Positions 37,116 through 46,054 are shown, numbered from the stretch's first letter. The stretch is DNA of 64,000 nucleotides from JADJVL01 sp046331545 (GCA_046331545.1 JAXLQR010000002.1:806001-870000), one strand, 5' to 3'. The notes: generated by a model not told the origin, from the letters alone. Translations and numbers: made by a program.

Positions 37116-38171
37116 TCAGCGGTTCTGCGCGGCGGCGGCGCCGTCCACGACGCGGACGGCCTGGCCGTCCTGGAGGAAGTAGGCGCCCTCGGTGACCACC
37201 CGTTCGCCGCCCTTGAGGCCTTCCCGCACCACGATCTCCCGCCCCTCGGTGCGGCCCAGCACCACGGGCACCAGGCGGGCGCGGCCCTCGGCCACCTGGA
37301 AGACCCAGTCCCGGTCCTGCCGGTGCACCAGGGCCTCCAGGGGCACGCGGATCGAGGGATCCGCGGCGGCCCCGTCGAAGCGCACGCCGATGAGCACGCC
37401 AGGCTGCCAGCCCTTCGGCGCGCCCTCGGGCTTCACCTCCACGGCGTAAAGGCCGTCGGCGGGGTTGGGGGTGGGCGCGAGCGACGCGACGCGGCCCTTC
37501 ACCGGGGCGCTCCCGTCCTCCGGGACCAGCAAGGCGCCCTGTCCCGGCCGCAGCCTGCGCAGGTCGCGGTCGGTGACACCGACCTTCACGGTGAGGCTGC
37601 CGGTCTCGTCCACGAGCAGCACGGGGTTCCCCGCCTGGATGCTTTCGCCGGGCTCGGCCACCCGCTGGAACACCGTGCCCGTCGCCGGCGAGGAGAGGGT
37701 CATGCGCGCCACCGCCTCCTGGGCCACCGCCAGCCCGGCCTCGGCGGCCTCCAGGGCCGTGCGGGCATCGTCCCGCGCGCTGGCGGCCAGGGCGCCCTCG
37801 GTGGCGAGTCGGTCGGCCCGGATCCAGTCGCGCTTCGCCTTGTCCCGCTGGGCGGCGGCGGCGCGAAGCTGGGCCTGGGCCTCGGCGGGATCGAGGCGGG
37901 CGAGGACCTGGCCCTTCGCGACGCGGTCGCCCTCCTTCACCAGGACGGCCGCGAGGATGCCGCCGGTCTTGAACCCCAGCCGCAGCCGGGAATCAGCGGC
38001 GATGGTGCCCCGCAGGAGCAGGGGCGCGTCGGCGGCGGGCGCCACCACCGCGGATTTCACCGCCGGGGGCGGCGGGGGGGCCGAGGCCCGCTTCGAACCG
38101 CAGGCGAGGGACAGGATCGCCGCGAGGCCGGCCAGCGCGGGGGCGGCCGAACGAAGGCCGAGGCTGCTCAT
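37116..38171 (-). CDS. RND efflux periplasmic adaptor, lipoprotein
   Basis: 351 residues. The leader ends in SLAC (C24), a lipobox, so the protein is probably lipid-anchored. Membrane-fusion-protein layout: a biotinyl/lipoyl-like half (KTGGILAAVLVKEGDRVAKGQVLARLD), a helical hairpin (about 95-165), the second lipoyl half (SSPATGTVFQRVAEPGESI), then beta-barrel and membrane-proximal domains. It links the RND pump to the TolC duct. The ATG (38169-38171) overlaps the tetR stop (38168-38170), so the whole operon tetR-adaptor-pump-duct is tightly coupled. Confidence 0.93.
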   Translation of the reverse strand: MSSLGLRSAAPALAGLAAILSLACGSKRASAPPPPPAVKSAVVAPAADAPLLLRGTIAADSRLRLGFKTGGILAAVLVKEGDRVAKGQVLARLDPAEAQAQLRAAAAQRDKAKRDWIRADRLATEGALAASARDDARTALEAAEAGLAVAQEAVARMTLSSPATGTVFQRVAEPGESIQAGNPVLLVDETGSLTVKVGVTDRDLRRLRPGQGALLVPEDGSAPVKGRVASLAPTPNPADGLYAVEVKPEGAPKGWQPGVLIGVRFDGAAADPSIRVPLEALVHRQDRDWVFQVAEGRARLVPVVLGRTEGREIVVREGLKGGERVVTEGAYFLQDGQAVRVVDGAAAAQNR

Positions 38172-38785
38172 CGGGACTCCTTGAAGAGGCGGGGATTCAG
38201 GAAGTCGTTCCAGGCCTGCTGGAAGGCCTCCGGGGTGTAGCGGGGCTGGCAGCACTCCGAGGGCGGGTTCACGAAGCGCTCGAAGAGGTCCCCGCCGGCG
38301 TGGAAGAGGAAGTTGGCGACGAAGAAGGGGTCGAAGTCGTCCCGGGCCACGCCCGCGGCCTGGGCATTGCGGAGGGTCTCCTCCAGCAGGGCCACGAAGT
38401 CCCGGGGCCCGGGCGGCAGGTCCGCCAGGCGCTTCTGCTGGATCCAGTGCATGTGGCACTGGTTGCACACTTGGGAGCGCACGGGGTCCCGCATCAGCAC
38501 CCCCATGGCCACGGGCAGGAAGTCCCGGAGCCGGGCCTCGGGATCGGAGCGTGGCGGAAGGGCCGCCTCGATCTCCTGCAGGTTCGACTTCCAGGCCTCC
38601 TCGAAGACCGCCTCGGTGATGGCCTCCTTGCCACTGAAGTGGCGGTAGAGGGTGCCTTCCGCGAGGCCCGCGCGCTTGGCGAGGGCGGCGGTGGTCATGG
38701 CATCGAAGCCCACTTCCACCATCAGTTCGGAGGCTGCCTGGATCAGGGCCGCACGGGTGCCCGTGGCATTCGGGGCGGGGGACAT
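38168..38785 (-). CDS. TetR-family regulator of the efflux operon
   Basis: 205 residues. Helix-turn-helix at residues 10-58 (AALAKRAGLAEGTLYRHFSG). GGAGG stands before the ATG. It is the first gene of the efflux operon, and its promoter is overlaid by a 38-base dyad of GTGAG half-sites (38819-38856), so it very likely represses itself and the pump. Unusual for this family, the ligand domain holds CNQCHMH (C107, C110, H111, H113) and a Cys-Cys pair (SECCQP) near the C-terminus, which could bind metal or sense thiol stress; this is inference. Confidence 0.93.
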   Translation of the reverse strand: MSPAPNATGTRAALIQAASELMVEVGFDAMTTAALAKRAGLAEGTLYRHFSGKEAITEAVFEEAWKSNLQEIEAALPPRSDPEARLRDFLPVAMGVLMRDPVRSQVCNQCHMHWIQQKRLADLPPGPRDFVALLEETLRNAQAAGVARDDFDPFFVANFLFHAGGDLFERFVNPPSECCQPRYTPEAFQQAWNDFLNPRLFKESR

Positions 38786-38818
38786 GGGAACCTCCAGGGA
38801 CTCGCTCTAGCACAGGTT

Positions 38819-38856
38819 GTGAGTGAGCGCTCACAACTATGTGAGTACTCACTCAC
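38819..38856. promoter_or_regulatory. Dyad operator for the TetR regulator
   Basis: Six GTGAG/CTCAC half-sites in 38 bases: two perfect 12-base palindromes, GTGAGCGCTCAC (38823-38834) and GTGAGTACTCAC (38841-38852), with extra half-sites at each end. The whole block is itself symmetric about 38837.5. The palindrome centres are 18 bases apart. Confidence 0.8.
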
Positions 38857-38864
38857 GTGGTCAA
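38836..38864 (-). promoter_or_regulatory. Predicted promoter of the tetR-efflux operon
   Basis: On the minus strand TTGACC (38864-38859) is a good -35 and CATAGT (38841-38836) a fair -10, separated by exactly 17 bases. One operator palindrome fills the spacer and the other lies at the expected transcription start, so a bound repressor would block RNA polymerase. Confidence 0.6.
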
Positions 38865-38949
38865 GGGTTTAGCGGCCCGGTTCCGCGAAACTTGGCCAAG
38901 TGTCAGGAAACACGCGCGAACCATGCTATTCCTGGACCGCGGAGTCCCC

Positions 38950-39303
38950 ATGCCGACGCCCATCTACCTTCTGTTCACCTTCCTTCTCGGGGCCGCCCTC
39001 CTGTTCATGGGCCTGCATCTCCGGGCCGAACCGGCGGATCCCCTGGGCGTGGTCCCGGAGGAGGTGAAGCCCTCGGCGCGGATGGCCCGCATCTGGGGCT
39101 CGGCCCTCGCCATCTACGGCGGCTTCCTCCTGCTCTTCGCCGCCGCCGCGATGCTGGACGCGGACTTCCGCCCCGGCGTGGTCCCGTTCAGGCGGGCGGG
39201 GGTCGGCCTCGGCATCCTCTTCGGCTTCTGGGTGGTCTTCCTGAACCGCAAGGTGGAATACCTGGGCCGGCCCGCCGAGGACGCCGGCCACGGACATCAC
39301 TGA
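38950..39303 (+). CDS. Small membrane protein, three helices
   Basis: 117 residues. The ATG at 38950 has GGAG five bases upstream and starts directly in a membrane helix; longer in-frame starts at 38857 and 38923 are possible but would overlap or abut the TetR operator. Helices at about 4-24, 44-66 and 77-92, with a His-rich tail (AGHGHH). It is divergent from the efflux operon and might share control by the dyad operator. I recognise no family. Confidence 0.6.
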   Translation: MPTPIYLLFTFLLGAALLFMGLHLRAEPADPLGVVPEEVKPSARMARIWGSALAIYGGFLLLFAAAAMLDADFRPGVVPFRRAGVGLGILFGFWVVFLNRKVEYLGRPAEDAGHGHH

Positions 39304-39398
39304 TCCGTGATCCCTCCATCACCGGGGGCAGCGGCGCCGCTGCCCCCGTTTCGTGCTTCCATTAATCTCGACTTTCCAAGTACGGATTGGAGTGCCCC

Positions 39399-40193
39399 GT
39401 GGCCAACCGCCCTGTCGACCTCGAGAACGCCGCTGTCAAGGCCAAGTACGAAGCCTGGATCGCGGGGATCGACGCCCGCATCCGGGATCCGAGGACCGAC
39501 CGGAACGAACTCTGCATCGAGCTCTGCCGCGGCTTCTACGGGCTCTCCGGGGAGCCCCGGAACATCCACGAGGAGGTGATGCTGGCGAACTTCGACCCGC
39601 GGAACGCCACCCTCGAGGCGGAGTACTACTCCGAGCTGGTCCTCGAGAAGTGGGTCCCGGTGAAGCCCCTCCTCTGGCTCTGGCAGATGTTCGACAACAG
39701 CCCGCTCAACGCCAACGTGTGGCTGGGCCTGATGTTCCGCCGGATGCTGGCGCCCCACATCTTCAGGCACTGCGGGAAGAACGTGAAGTTCTTCACGGGC
39801 ATCGAGTTCAGCTTCGGCTACAACATCAGCATCGACGACGACACCATCGTCCACCGCTTCGTGCTCCTGGACGACCGCGGCTCCATCACCATCGGCAAGG
39901 GCGCGAGCATCAGCGACTACGCCAACATCTACAGCCACTGGCACGAGCTGGTGGATCCGCGGAACGTGCACCTGGGCGACACGGTCATCGGCGACTACGC
40001 CCGGGTGGCCTACCACGCCACGGTGCTCAGCGGCACCCAGGTGGGGACCTGGGCCATGGTGGGGACCTTCGGCCTCGTGACCAAGGACATCCCGGACTAC
40101 AACGTGGCCATCGGCCTGCCGGCCCATCCCAGGCGCCTCAAGCCCGACGCCCCGGACGCCGTCGCGGCCCTGCATCCGCACCTGCAGCGGTAG
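39399..40193 (+). CDS. Left-handed beta-helix acyltransferase-like protein
   Basis: 264 residues. The GTG at 39399 has GGAG six bases upstream; a TTG four codons earlier is less likely. Residues 1-110 are helical, and residues 115-250 form hexapeptide repeats of the maltose/xenobiotic acetyltransferase type (ISIDDDTIVHRFVLLDDRGS, ITIGKGASISDYANI, then HLGDTVIGDYARVAYHATVL). The histidine in NIYSHWHEL lies where the catalytic His of O-acetyltransferases often sits. The acceptor is unknown, and the long helical N-terminus is not typical of sugar acetyltransferases. Confidence 0.82.
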   Translation: MANRPVDLENAAVKAKYEAWIAGIDARIRDPRTDRNELCIELCRGFYGLSGEPRNIHEEVMLANFDPRNATLEAEYYSELVLEKWVPVKPLLWLWQMFDNSPLNANVWLGLMFRRMLAPHIFRHCGKNVKFFTGIEFSFGYNISIDDDTIVHRFVLLDDRGSITIGKGASISDYANIYSHWHELVDPRNVHLGDTVIGDYARVAYHATVLSGTQVGTWAMVGTFGLVTKDIPDYNVAIGLPAHPRRLKPDAPDAVAALHPHLQR

Positions 40194-40261
40194 GTTCCGC
40201 CCCTCGGGGATGATGCGGGGACGATCCGGGGGTACCCTGGGTGTTTCCGGATGGATGACCG

Positions 40262-41212
40262 ATGACCCTTCGCCGCCTCCCCCTCGCCGCCCTCGTCCTG
40301 GTCGCCCAGGCCCCCCTCGCCGCCCAGGCGGGCGCTCCGGACCTGAAGGCGCTGGAAGCCCTGCGGGCCGAGAACCCCGTCGAAGCCTTCGCGAAGGCCA
40401 AGGCCCTGATTCCCGCCGCGCGACCGGCCTTCGACAAGGCGACCCTCCAGACCGCCTTCGCGGGGATCCGGGAGTGGAACGCCCAGCTCGACCTCTATCG
40501 CGTCGCCTACGACAGCGGCGTGGCCTGCGGCCAGTTCGAGGAGGCCCGGGAGATCGCCGGGAAGGCCCGGGACATGGCCAGGGACCTCCAGAAGGAGGCC
40601 ATGGGCGCCTTCAACGCCTACAAGGAGACCTGGGTGAAGGCCGGGGAAGAGTCGGCCCAGGCCCTGGCGGAGCTGAAGGACCTGGCGGCCAAGGACGCGG
40701 CGAACCAGCTCGCCCCGGCGCCCGCCCCGAAACCCGATCCCAAGCTCTCCATCGAGGACGCCAACCAGCTCCTCCTGAAGCACGCCGAAGCCGAGCAGGC
40801 CAAGGTCCAGGCCAAGGCGCGGATCGCGTTCCTCAAGTCCAACGAGGCGACCCTCAAGGAGAACATCGAGAAGGCGAAGAACCCCCTCGCCCCGCTCGAG
40901 CGGACCATCCGCGACCTCGACAACCGGGTGAAGACCTTCGAGGGCGCGGTCGCCCAGTGGGACAAGTACCTCGGGGATGAGAGCGAGGACATCGCCAAGA
41001 AGTACAAGGGGGACAAGGCCCTCTACGCCGCCGGCCTCCTGCGGGGCGTGGCGCCGAAGCCCGAGAACAAGGACGCCGCCCTGGTGGCCCTCTACCGCGC
41101 CGCGGTGCTGGACCCTAGGAACGCGGCCATCCCCCGGCGCATCGCCCAGCTCCAGGGGAACGGGTCCGCCGCCCCTGAGCCGAAGCCGAAGGGCAAGGGG
41201 AAGAAGGGCTGA
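40262..41212 (+). CDS. Exported coiled-coil protein of unknown function
   Basis: 316 residues. Signal peptide MTLRRLPLAALVLVAQ ending near LAAQA. The mature protein is almost wholly helical and charged (Lys, Glu, Ala), with probable coiled coil at about 95-140 and 165-240. A short TPR-like C-terminal piece (ALVALYRAAVLDPRNAAIPR) precedes a Lys-rich tail (KPKGKGKKG) that may touch the membrane or cell wall. It stands alone on the plus strand, ending six bases before the convergent gene. No family was recognised. Confidence 0.7.
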   Translation: MTLRRLPLAALVLVAQAPLAAQAGAPDLKALEALRAENPVEAFAKAKALIPAARPAFDKATLQTAFAGIREWNAQLDLYRVAYDSGVACGQFEEAREIAGKARDMARDLQKEAMGAFNAYKETWVKAGEESAQALAELKDLAAKDAANQLAPAPAPKPDPKLSIEDANQLLLKHAEAEQAKVQAKARIAFLKSNEATLKENIEKAKNPLAPLERTIRDLDNRVKTFEGAVAQWDKYLGDESEDIAKKYKGDKALYAAGLLRGVAPKPENKDAALVALYRAAVLDPRNAAIPRRIAQLQGNGSAAPEPKPKGKGKKG

Positions 41213-41218
41213 GCCCGC

Positions 41219-41581
41219 TCAGTCCCGGGGCAGCGGCAGCCCGTGCTGCCGCAGGAAGCTGAGCTTGTCCCAGTAGCCGCGCTGGAAGGCGATGCGGCCC
41301 TCCACCACGTGGAAGAAGCCGCAGCCCCGCAGCCCCAGCGGGTCGCGCCACTCGAGGATGGCCCAATCGCCGTCCTCGAAGAGGTTCTCCACGAGGCAGA
41401 CCATCTCCGCCGCGGCGAAGCCCTCCGCGAACATCGCGCGGATGGCCTCCCGGCCGCGCACGGGCGCCTCGGCGACCTGGTGGTTGATCGCGTCCTCGGC
41501 GTAGAAGGTCGCGAGCGCGTCCGCGTCCCGGCGGTTGAAGGCCTCCACCCAGGCGGCGACGAGGGCTTTGGGCGTGGTCAT
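41219..41581 (-). CDS. SnoaL-like/NTF2-fold protein
   Basis: 120 residues. One nuclear-transport-factor-2-like domain: ALVAAWVEAFNRRDADALAT followed by the FYAEDAINHQ strand, AIRAMFAEGF helix, and CGFFHVVEGRIAFQRGYWD sheet. This fold serves ketosteroid isomerases, polyketide cyclases and many proteins of unknown role; here the pocket residues do not point to one reaction. The ATG at 41581 fits the domain start exactly. Confidence 0.83.
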   Translation of the reverse strand: MTTPKALVAAWVEAFNRRDADALATFYAEDAINHQVAEAPVRGREAIRAMFAEGFAAAEMVCLVENLFEDGDWAILEWRDPLGLRGCGFFHVVEGRIAFQRGYWDKLSFLRQHGLPLPRD

Positions 41582-41688
41582 GGCGGCTCCGGAATCCAGG
41601 GCCAGGGTAGCCCGGGCTGGGCCGGGGGTCGGCACAAGCGGCCCTGGCGGTCCGCCCGGGGACGGCACGGGTCGCTCCGCGGGAGCCG

Positions 41689-42600
41689 CTAGAAGCCCCA
41701 GCTCCGCAGCCTCGGCTCCGCCCAGCCGCGCCAGCCCCCGGGAAGACGGCTCCCCGCCTCGCAGTGGCCGGCCCCGGGCACGACGGTCAGGTCGGGGTGC
41801 CAGCGCGCGATGGCCTTCACGCCCTCCAGGGGCGTCACGGGATCCGCGTCCCCCGCGAGGAGGGCGATGGGCGTGCGGAGCCCTGGGCTGGCCTGCTCGG
41901 GGGAGACGTCGGCGATGCGGAAGCCCGCCAGGGTCCCCGCGCGGCGCAGGGCGATCTCCTCCGCGGGACGCAGGAGCGCCTCCAGCAGGGGACCGAGAGG
42001 GCCCTTCAGGTGGTTGCGGGCCGCGTCCCGGAGATCCTTCCAGGGGCTTTCCAGCAGGGCCCCGCCGAGAGGCCCGCCCCCCTCCTCGAGGCGGCGCAGG
42101 GCCAGGAGGGAGGCGCCGGCGCTCTGGCTCACCCCCGCCAGCAGCATGCGGCGGCGGGGCACGCCGGAGGCCTCGAGGAAGCCCACCGCGCGGGCGATGT
42201 CCTCCGCCTCCCAGGCGCCAAGGGTGGAAGGGACGTCGGGATGGACGTCGCGGCCGCGGAGGGTGAAGACCACCGCGTCCAGCCCGGGGAGGTCCCGCAG
42301 CCGGGGCGCCGTGCCCCAGGCGTCGTCGCCGAAACCGTGCAGGATGAGGGCGACCCCCGTGGACCCGGGCCGGTGGAGCCACCAGAGTTCGAGGGGCCTT
42401 CCCTCCCCGCCCGCCACGGCGTGCCGCGTCCAGGCCTCCCCCGGCGCGGCCAGCTCCGCCCGGATGCGCGCCCGCTCGGCTTCGCTGCGCTGGGGCATGG
42501 GCGCCCGGAGCAGATGGTCGGGCAGCACGAAGCCCGCCAGCAGGTTCAGCGCCGCCCAGAGGAGGAGGGCCGCGAAGAGGATCCGCACCGCGAGACGCAT
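41689..42600 (-). CDS. Alpha/beta hydrolase with membrane anchor
   Basis: 303 residues. An N-terminal hydrophobic segment (about 5-28) probably anchors the protein. The hydrolase core has the oxyanion region LILHGFGDDAWG, nucleophile elbow GVSQSAG, acid in GDADPVTPLEG and catalytic histidine in GAGHCEAG. It is a serine hydrolase of the BEM46/YqkD-like type with unknown ester or amide substrate. It begins 30 bases after the broken kinase gene on the same strand. Confidence 0.87.
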   Translation of the reverse strand: MRLAVRILFAALLLWAALNLLAGFVLPDHLLRAPMPQRSEAERARIRAELAAPGEAWTRHAVAGGEGRPLELWWLHRPGSTGVALILHGFGDDAWGTAPRLRDLPGLDAVVFTLRGRDVHPDVPSTLGAWEAEDIARAVGFLEASGVPRRRMLLAGVSQSAGASLLALRRLEEGGGPLGGALLESPWKDLRDAARNHLKGPLGPLLEALLRPAEEIALRRAGTLAGFRIADVSPEQASPGLRTPIALLAGDADPVTPLEGVKAIARWHPDLTVVPGAGHCEAGSRLPGGWRGWAEPRLRSWGF

Positions 42601-42630
42601 GCTGGGCCTACGCGGCCGAGGGCCACCCGC

Positions 42631-44909
42631 TTAGGTCCCGGACAGCAGCCCCTGCACCACGCGCCGGATCTCGGCCGGACCGGCGCTGCCCTTGAGGAAG
42701 ACGTGGACGATCGCGGGATCCGTGCCGGGGGTGGTGTCCTCCCCGGTGAAGAGCGCCACCGGCGGGCCGCCTCCCTCCAGGGCCCGCAGGTCGCCCAGGA
42801 GCCCCGCGCCCTCCCCGTCCGGCAGGTGGCTGTCGAGGATGGCCAGGCTCCAGCTCCGCTCGGCGAGGCGCTCCCGCGCGGCGGCGAGGGTGCCGGCGCT
42901 CGCCAGGGACGCCACGCCCTCGAGCGCCGCGGCGAGGAGCTGGCTGACGGCCGCGTCGTCCTCCACGTGGAGGATCCAGGGCAGGCCTTCCGCGGCGCCC
43001 GGCTCCTCCCGCCGGAGGGCGGGCAGTTCGAGGCGGAAGACGGTGCGCCCCGGGCGGGACTCGAAGTCCAGGCTTCCCCCCATGGCCTCGGCGAAGCCCT
43101 TGGAGATGGAGAGGCCGAGGCCGCTGCCCGGCTGCTGCTGCGGCCCGCCGGCCTGGGAGAACTGCTCGAAGATGCGGGGCCGGAAGGCCTCGGGGATGCC
43201 CGGGCCGCGGTCCTCCACCTCCACCGCCCAGCCCGCGTCGCAGGGCTCGATGCGCGACAGCACGGGCCCGCCGGGGGGGCTGTACTTCACGGCGTTGGAG
43301 ATCAGGTTCACGAGGATCTGCACCGCGCGGTCCGGGTCCGCGTAGACCTCCGCGTCCTCCCGCCAGGGCCCCAGGGCAGGGCCACCCCGAAGGAATCGCT
43401 GAAGGCCCGCACCGCCTCCACCGCCTGCCGGGCGAGGAGGTGGAGGCGGCAGGCCTTCGGGACGAAGGCCATGCGGCCCCGGCGGACGCGCTCCAGGTCG
43501 AGCATGTCTTCCACGATGCGGGCCAGCCGGACGGCGTTGGCGTGGGCCAGGGACGCGAGGCCCGCGGCGCGCTCCGGCAGGGGCCCGGCCGAGCCGTCCG
43601 CCAGCATCTCGAGGCTGGCGCGGATGCTGGCCAGGGGCGTGCGCAGCTCGTGGCTGGCGGTGGAGAGGAAGAGGCTCTTCAGCCGCTCCAGCTCGAGCTG
43701 GTCGGTCACGTCGCGGCTGGTGATGACCACCTCCTCCACGCGCCCGCCGGCCCCCTCCAGCCGGGCGCCCCGGGACTCCAGCCAGACCTCGCGGCCGTCC
43801 CGGGCCCGCACCCGGAACCGCACGGAGCCCCGGTCCCGGCCCGCCCGCAGGTCGCGGAAGAACTCGAGCATGGCGGGCAGGTCCTCCGCCTCCACGAACG
43901 CGGTGGGCAGCTGGCCCAGCACCTTCTCCCGCGGGTGGCCGAGCACCCGCTCGAGGGCGGAGTTGACGTCCACGAAGCGGCCGTCCGGACCGTGGCGGGC
44001 GATGATGTCGGGGCTGGCCTCCACCAGGATCCGGTAGCGGCCCTCGCTCTGGCGCAGCGCGCCGAGGGCGCGGCTGAGCAGCCGGTGGCCTTCCTTGAGG
44101 GCCTCGTCGTGCAGGCGGTAGGTGCTGATGTCCCGGGCCACGCTGCTCAGGAAGGCCGGTTCCCCCGCGGGTCCGCGGTGGGCCATGATCACCTGGGAGA
44201 CCGGAATCTCGCCGCCCATGGCGTCCCGGTAGCAGGACTCCCCTTCCCAGATCCCCTCCTTGAGGGCCGTGGGGATGCCCGTCTCCACGAGCTGCCGGGC
44301 GGACCAGTCCACGTGGGAGTCCTTGACGTGGAGGCCCGCGGGCAGGGGCTCGAAGGGGCCGAGGCCCCGCAGCCGCCGGTAGGCCGCGTTCCAGTAGAGG
44401 GGCCGGCCCGACGTCTCCGAGATGCTGATGAAGTCGGGACTGCGGTCGAGCACCACCCGCAGGCGGGCCTCCATCTCCTGGCTCAGGTAGAGGTCGGTGA
44501 CGTCCTGGCCCGCCGCCAGGATGTGCCGCCCCTGGGCCCGCGCGTCCCAGAGGAAGAGCCGGTAGCCTCCCTCCGCGTGGAGGAAGCGCGTGGCCAGGGC
44601 CTGGACCCGGCGCCCGGACCCGAGCTCCTGCATCGCCCGGGCCATGCCGTCGAAGTCGTCGGGGTGGAGGATCGTCGCGAAGCGCCGCCGCAGGAGGTCC
44701 TCCTCCTCGCGGCCGAGGGAGGCGGCGAAGGCCGGATTCACCTGGTGGAACACGCCGTCGAAGCCCACCACGCAGGCGGGCGTGGGCATGAGGCGGAAGA
44801 AGGTCTCCCGCTCCGCGGCCTCCGCGCGGGCCTCGGCGCCCTCGACGGGGCCGGGCTCGGGAGGTCCGCCGCGGGGCGCCTCGGGCTGGGATGGGTCCTC
44901 GGCCTTCAT
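42631..44909 (-). pseudogene. Hybrid PAS sensor histidine kinase, split by a one-base deletion
   Basis: Two frames that together make one complete protein. The upstream frame (44909 to 43308) holds three PAS domains (near FFRLMPTPACVVGFDG, VVLDRSPDFISISE and ILVEASPDIIARHGPDG) and the HisKA domain (STASHELRTPLASIRAS). The downstream frame (to 42631) holds the HATPase (NLISNAVKYSPPGG, GSGLGLSISKG) and a receiver domain (LAILDSHLPD, FLKGS). Adding one C/G near 43377 (CCAGGGCAGGGCC to CCAGGGCCAGGGCC) joins them with no gap; the span is one base short of 760 codons. This is either a recent mutation or a sequencing error. No strong Shine-Dalgarno precedes the ATG. Confidence 0.8.
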
Positions 44910-45209
44910 GGGGGGGTCGGGTGGTCCGCCATGGTCCGCCGGATGGCCTCCGAAGGGAAGCCCCGGCCTCGCCGGGGTTGTGATTTTCCCGACAAGTCCT
45001 CCGGGACGCCCCGCCACGCGGCGGGCCGTGCCGCCTTCACGGGGCCCGGGCCTGCGACCTCCGTCACCCGGCGCTCCGTCCTCGGAGCCCGCGCCCGGGG
45101 CCCCGGGGCCGTCCTCGGGCCGCGGCGCCGCCCGGCCTGGCGGCCCCACGCGATTCCGCAGCGTGCCGGCGCGTTCCCGCCGACCCTGGGAAGGGCACCA
45201 CGAGCCTCG

Positions 45210-45225
45210 TGTGCTGTGGGACACA
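45210..45225 (+). promoter_or_regulatory. CRP/FNR-like dyad upstream of the FeS/NrfD operon
   Basis: TGTG (45210-45213) and CACA (45222-45225) are separated by eight bases, the spacing of CRP-family sites. It lies about 50 bases upstream of the start expected from the TATACT hexamer. A short motif like this can occur by chance. Confidence 0.3.
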
Positions 45226-45255
45226 TCGCCCCTGAATGCCGGCAATTCCGATCCA

Positions 45256-45261
45256 TATACT
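45256..45261 (+). promoter_or_regulatory. Possible -10 element of the FeS/NrfD operon
   Basis: TATACT differs from the sigma-70 -10 consensus at one position and ends 19 bases before the FeS gene ATG. The -35 region at 17-base spacing (TGAATG) is poor, which would fit a promoter needing an activator. Confidence 0.35.
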
Positions 45262-45280
45262 CCGCTTCGAGGGGGAACCC

Positions 45281-46054
45281 ATGACCGTGGGAATCCTGTT
45301 CGACGCGACGAAGTGCATCGGCTGCGGGGCCTGCGCGGAGGCCTGCAAGGCGCAGAACAAGCTGCCCGGGCCCGTGGAGGAGAAGCCCACGGCCTACACC
45401 TGGACCACGGTGGAGGCGAAGGGCGACGCCTACGTGCGGCACCTGTGCATGCACTGCCTCGTCCCCACCTGCGCCTCCGTGTGCCCCGTGGGCGCCCTGC
45501 ACAAGACGCCCGAGGGGCCCGTGGTCTACGACGCCGAGAAGTGCATGGGTTGCCGCTACTGCATGATGGCCTGCCCCTTCGACGTGCCGAAGTACCAGTG
45601 GGACCGGGCGGTGCCGGTGATCGGCAAGTGCATCATGTGCACCACCCGCGTGAAGGAGGGGCAGGCCACCGCCTGCGCCACCGCCTGCCCCGCGGAGGCC
45701 ACGGTGTTCGGCAGCCGCGCGGACCTCCTGAAGGAGGCCAAGGCGCGCATCAACGCCGAGCCCGGGAAGTACGTGGACCACGTCTACGGCCTGAAGGAGT
45801 CCGGCGGCACGGGGGTCCTGATGATCTCCGGCGTGCCCTTCGCGACCCTGGGCCTGAAGACCGCCCTGCCCGAGGAGCCGCCAGCCCTGCGCACCTGGCA
45901 GGTGCTCTCCAACATCCCCGACTTCGTGGCGGTGTGGGGCGTCTTCCTCTACGGCGTCCACTGGATCACCGCCCGGCGGGAGGCCGTGGCCGCCTTCGAG
46001 GCCCGGGCCGCCGACGCGGACCAGGGCACGACCCGCACCCGGAGGCCCTCATGA
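45281..46054 (+). CDS. Four-cluster FeS protein with C-terminal membrane anchor
   Basis: 257 residues. Four 4Fe-4S sites: CIGCGACAEAC (from C12), CMHC with CASVCP, CMGCRYCMMACP, and CIMC with CATACP. This is the pattern of the electron-transfer subunits of polysulfide reductase, HybA and DmsB. There is no Tat or Sec signal, so it faces the cytoplasm, unlike HybA. A single hydrophobic segment near residues 214-229 probably holds it to the membrane. It partners the NrfD-like protein whose start overlaps its stop (ATGA). No molybdopterin or hydrogenase subunit is encoded here. Confidence 0.9.
   Translation: MTVGILFDATKCIGCGACAEACKAQNKLPGPVEEKPTAYTWTTVEAKGDAYVRHLCMHCLVPTCASVCPVGALHKTPEGPVVYDAEKCMGCRYCMMACPFDVPKYQWDRAVPVIGKCIMCTTRVKEGQATACATACPAEATVFGSRADLLKEAKARINAEPGKYVDHVYGLKESGGTGVLMISGVPFATLGLKTALPEEPPALRTWQVLSNIPDFVAVWGVFLYGVHWITARREAVAAFEARAADADQGTTRTRRPS

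Larger units (their letters stand above)
44910..45280. other. Intergenic region upstream of the FeS/NrfD operon
   Basis: 371 bases between divergent genes, the broken kinase and the FeS protein. It is GC-rich and lacks any supportable gene. Near the plus-strand start it holds a CRP/FNR-like dyad (45210-45225) and a TATACT hexamer (45256-45261). Confidence 0.6.

Noticed and set aside
34173..38240. A 1355-codon open frame on the plus strand opposite the RND efflux genes
   Set aside because: It is the mirror of well-supported pump and adaptor genes, with low-complexity His/Gly/Glu/Leu translation and no recognisable motif.
43360..43390. Programmed ribosomal frameshift as the reason for the split kinase
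   Set aside because: No slippery heptamer with downstream structure was evident, and one inserted base in a short repeat restores the protein exactly, so an indel is simpler.
44910..45280. tRNA or small RNA gene in the 371-base gap
   Set aside because: No cloverleaf with a T-loop consensus or clear independent hairpin-terminator was found.
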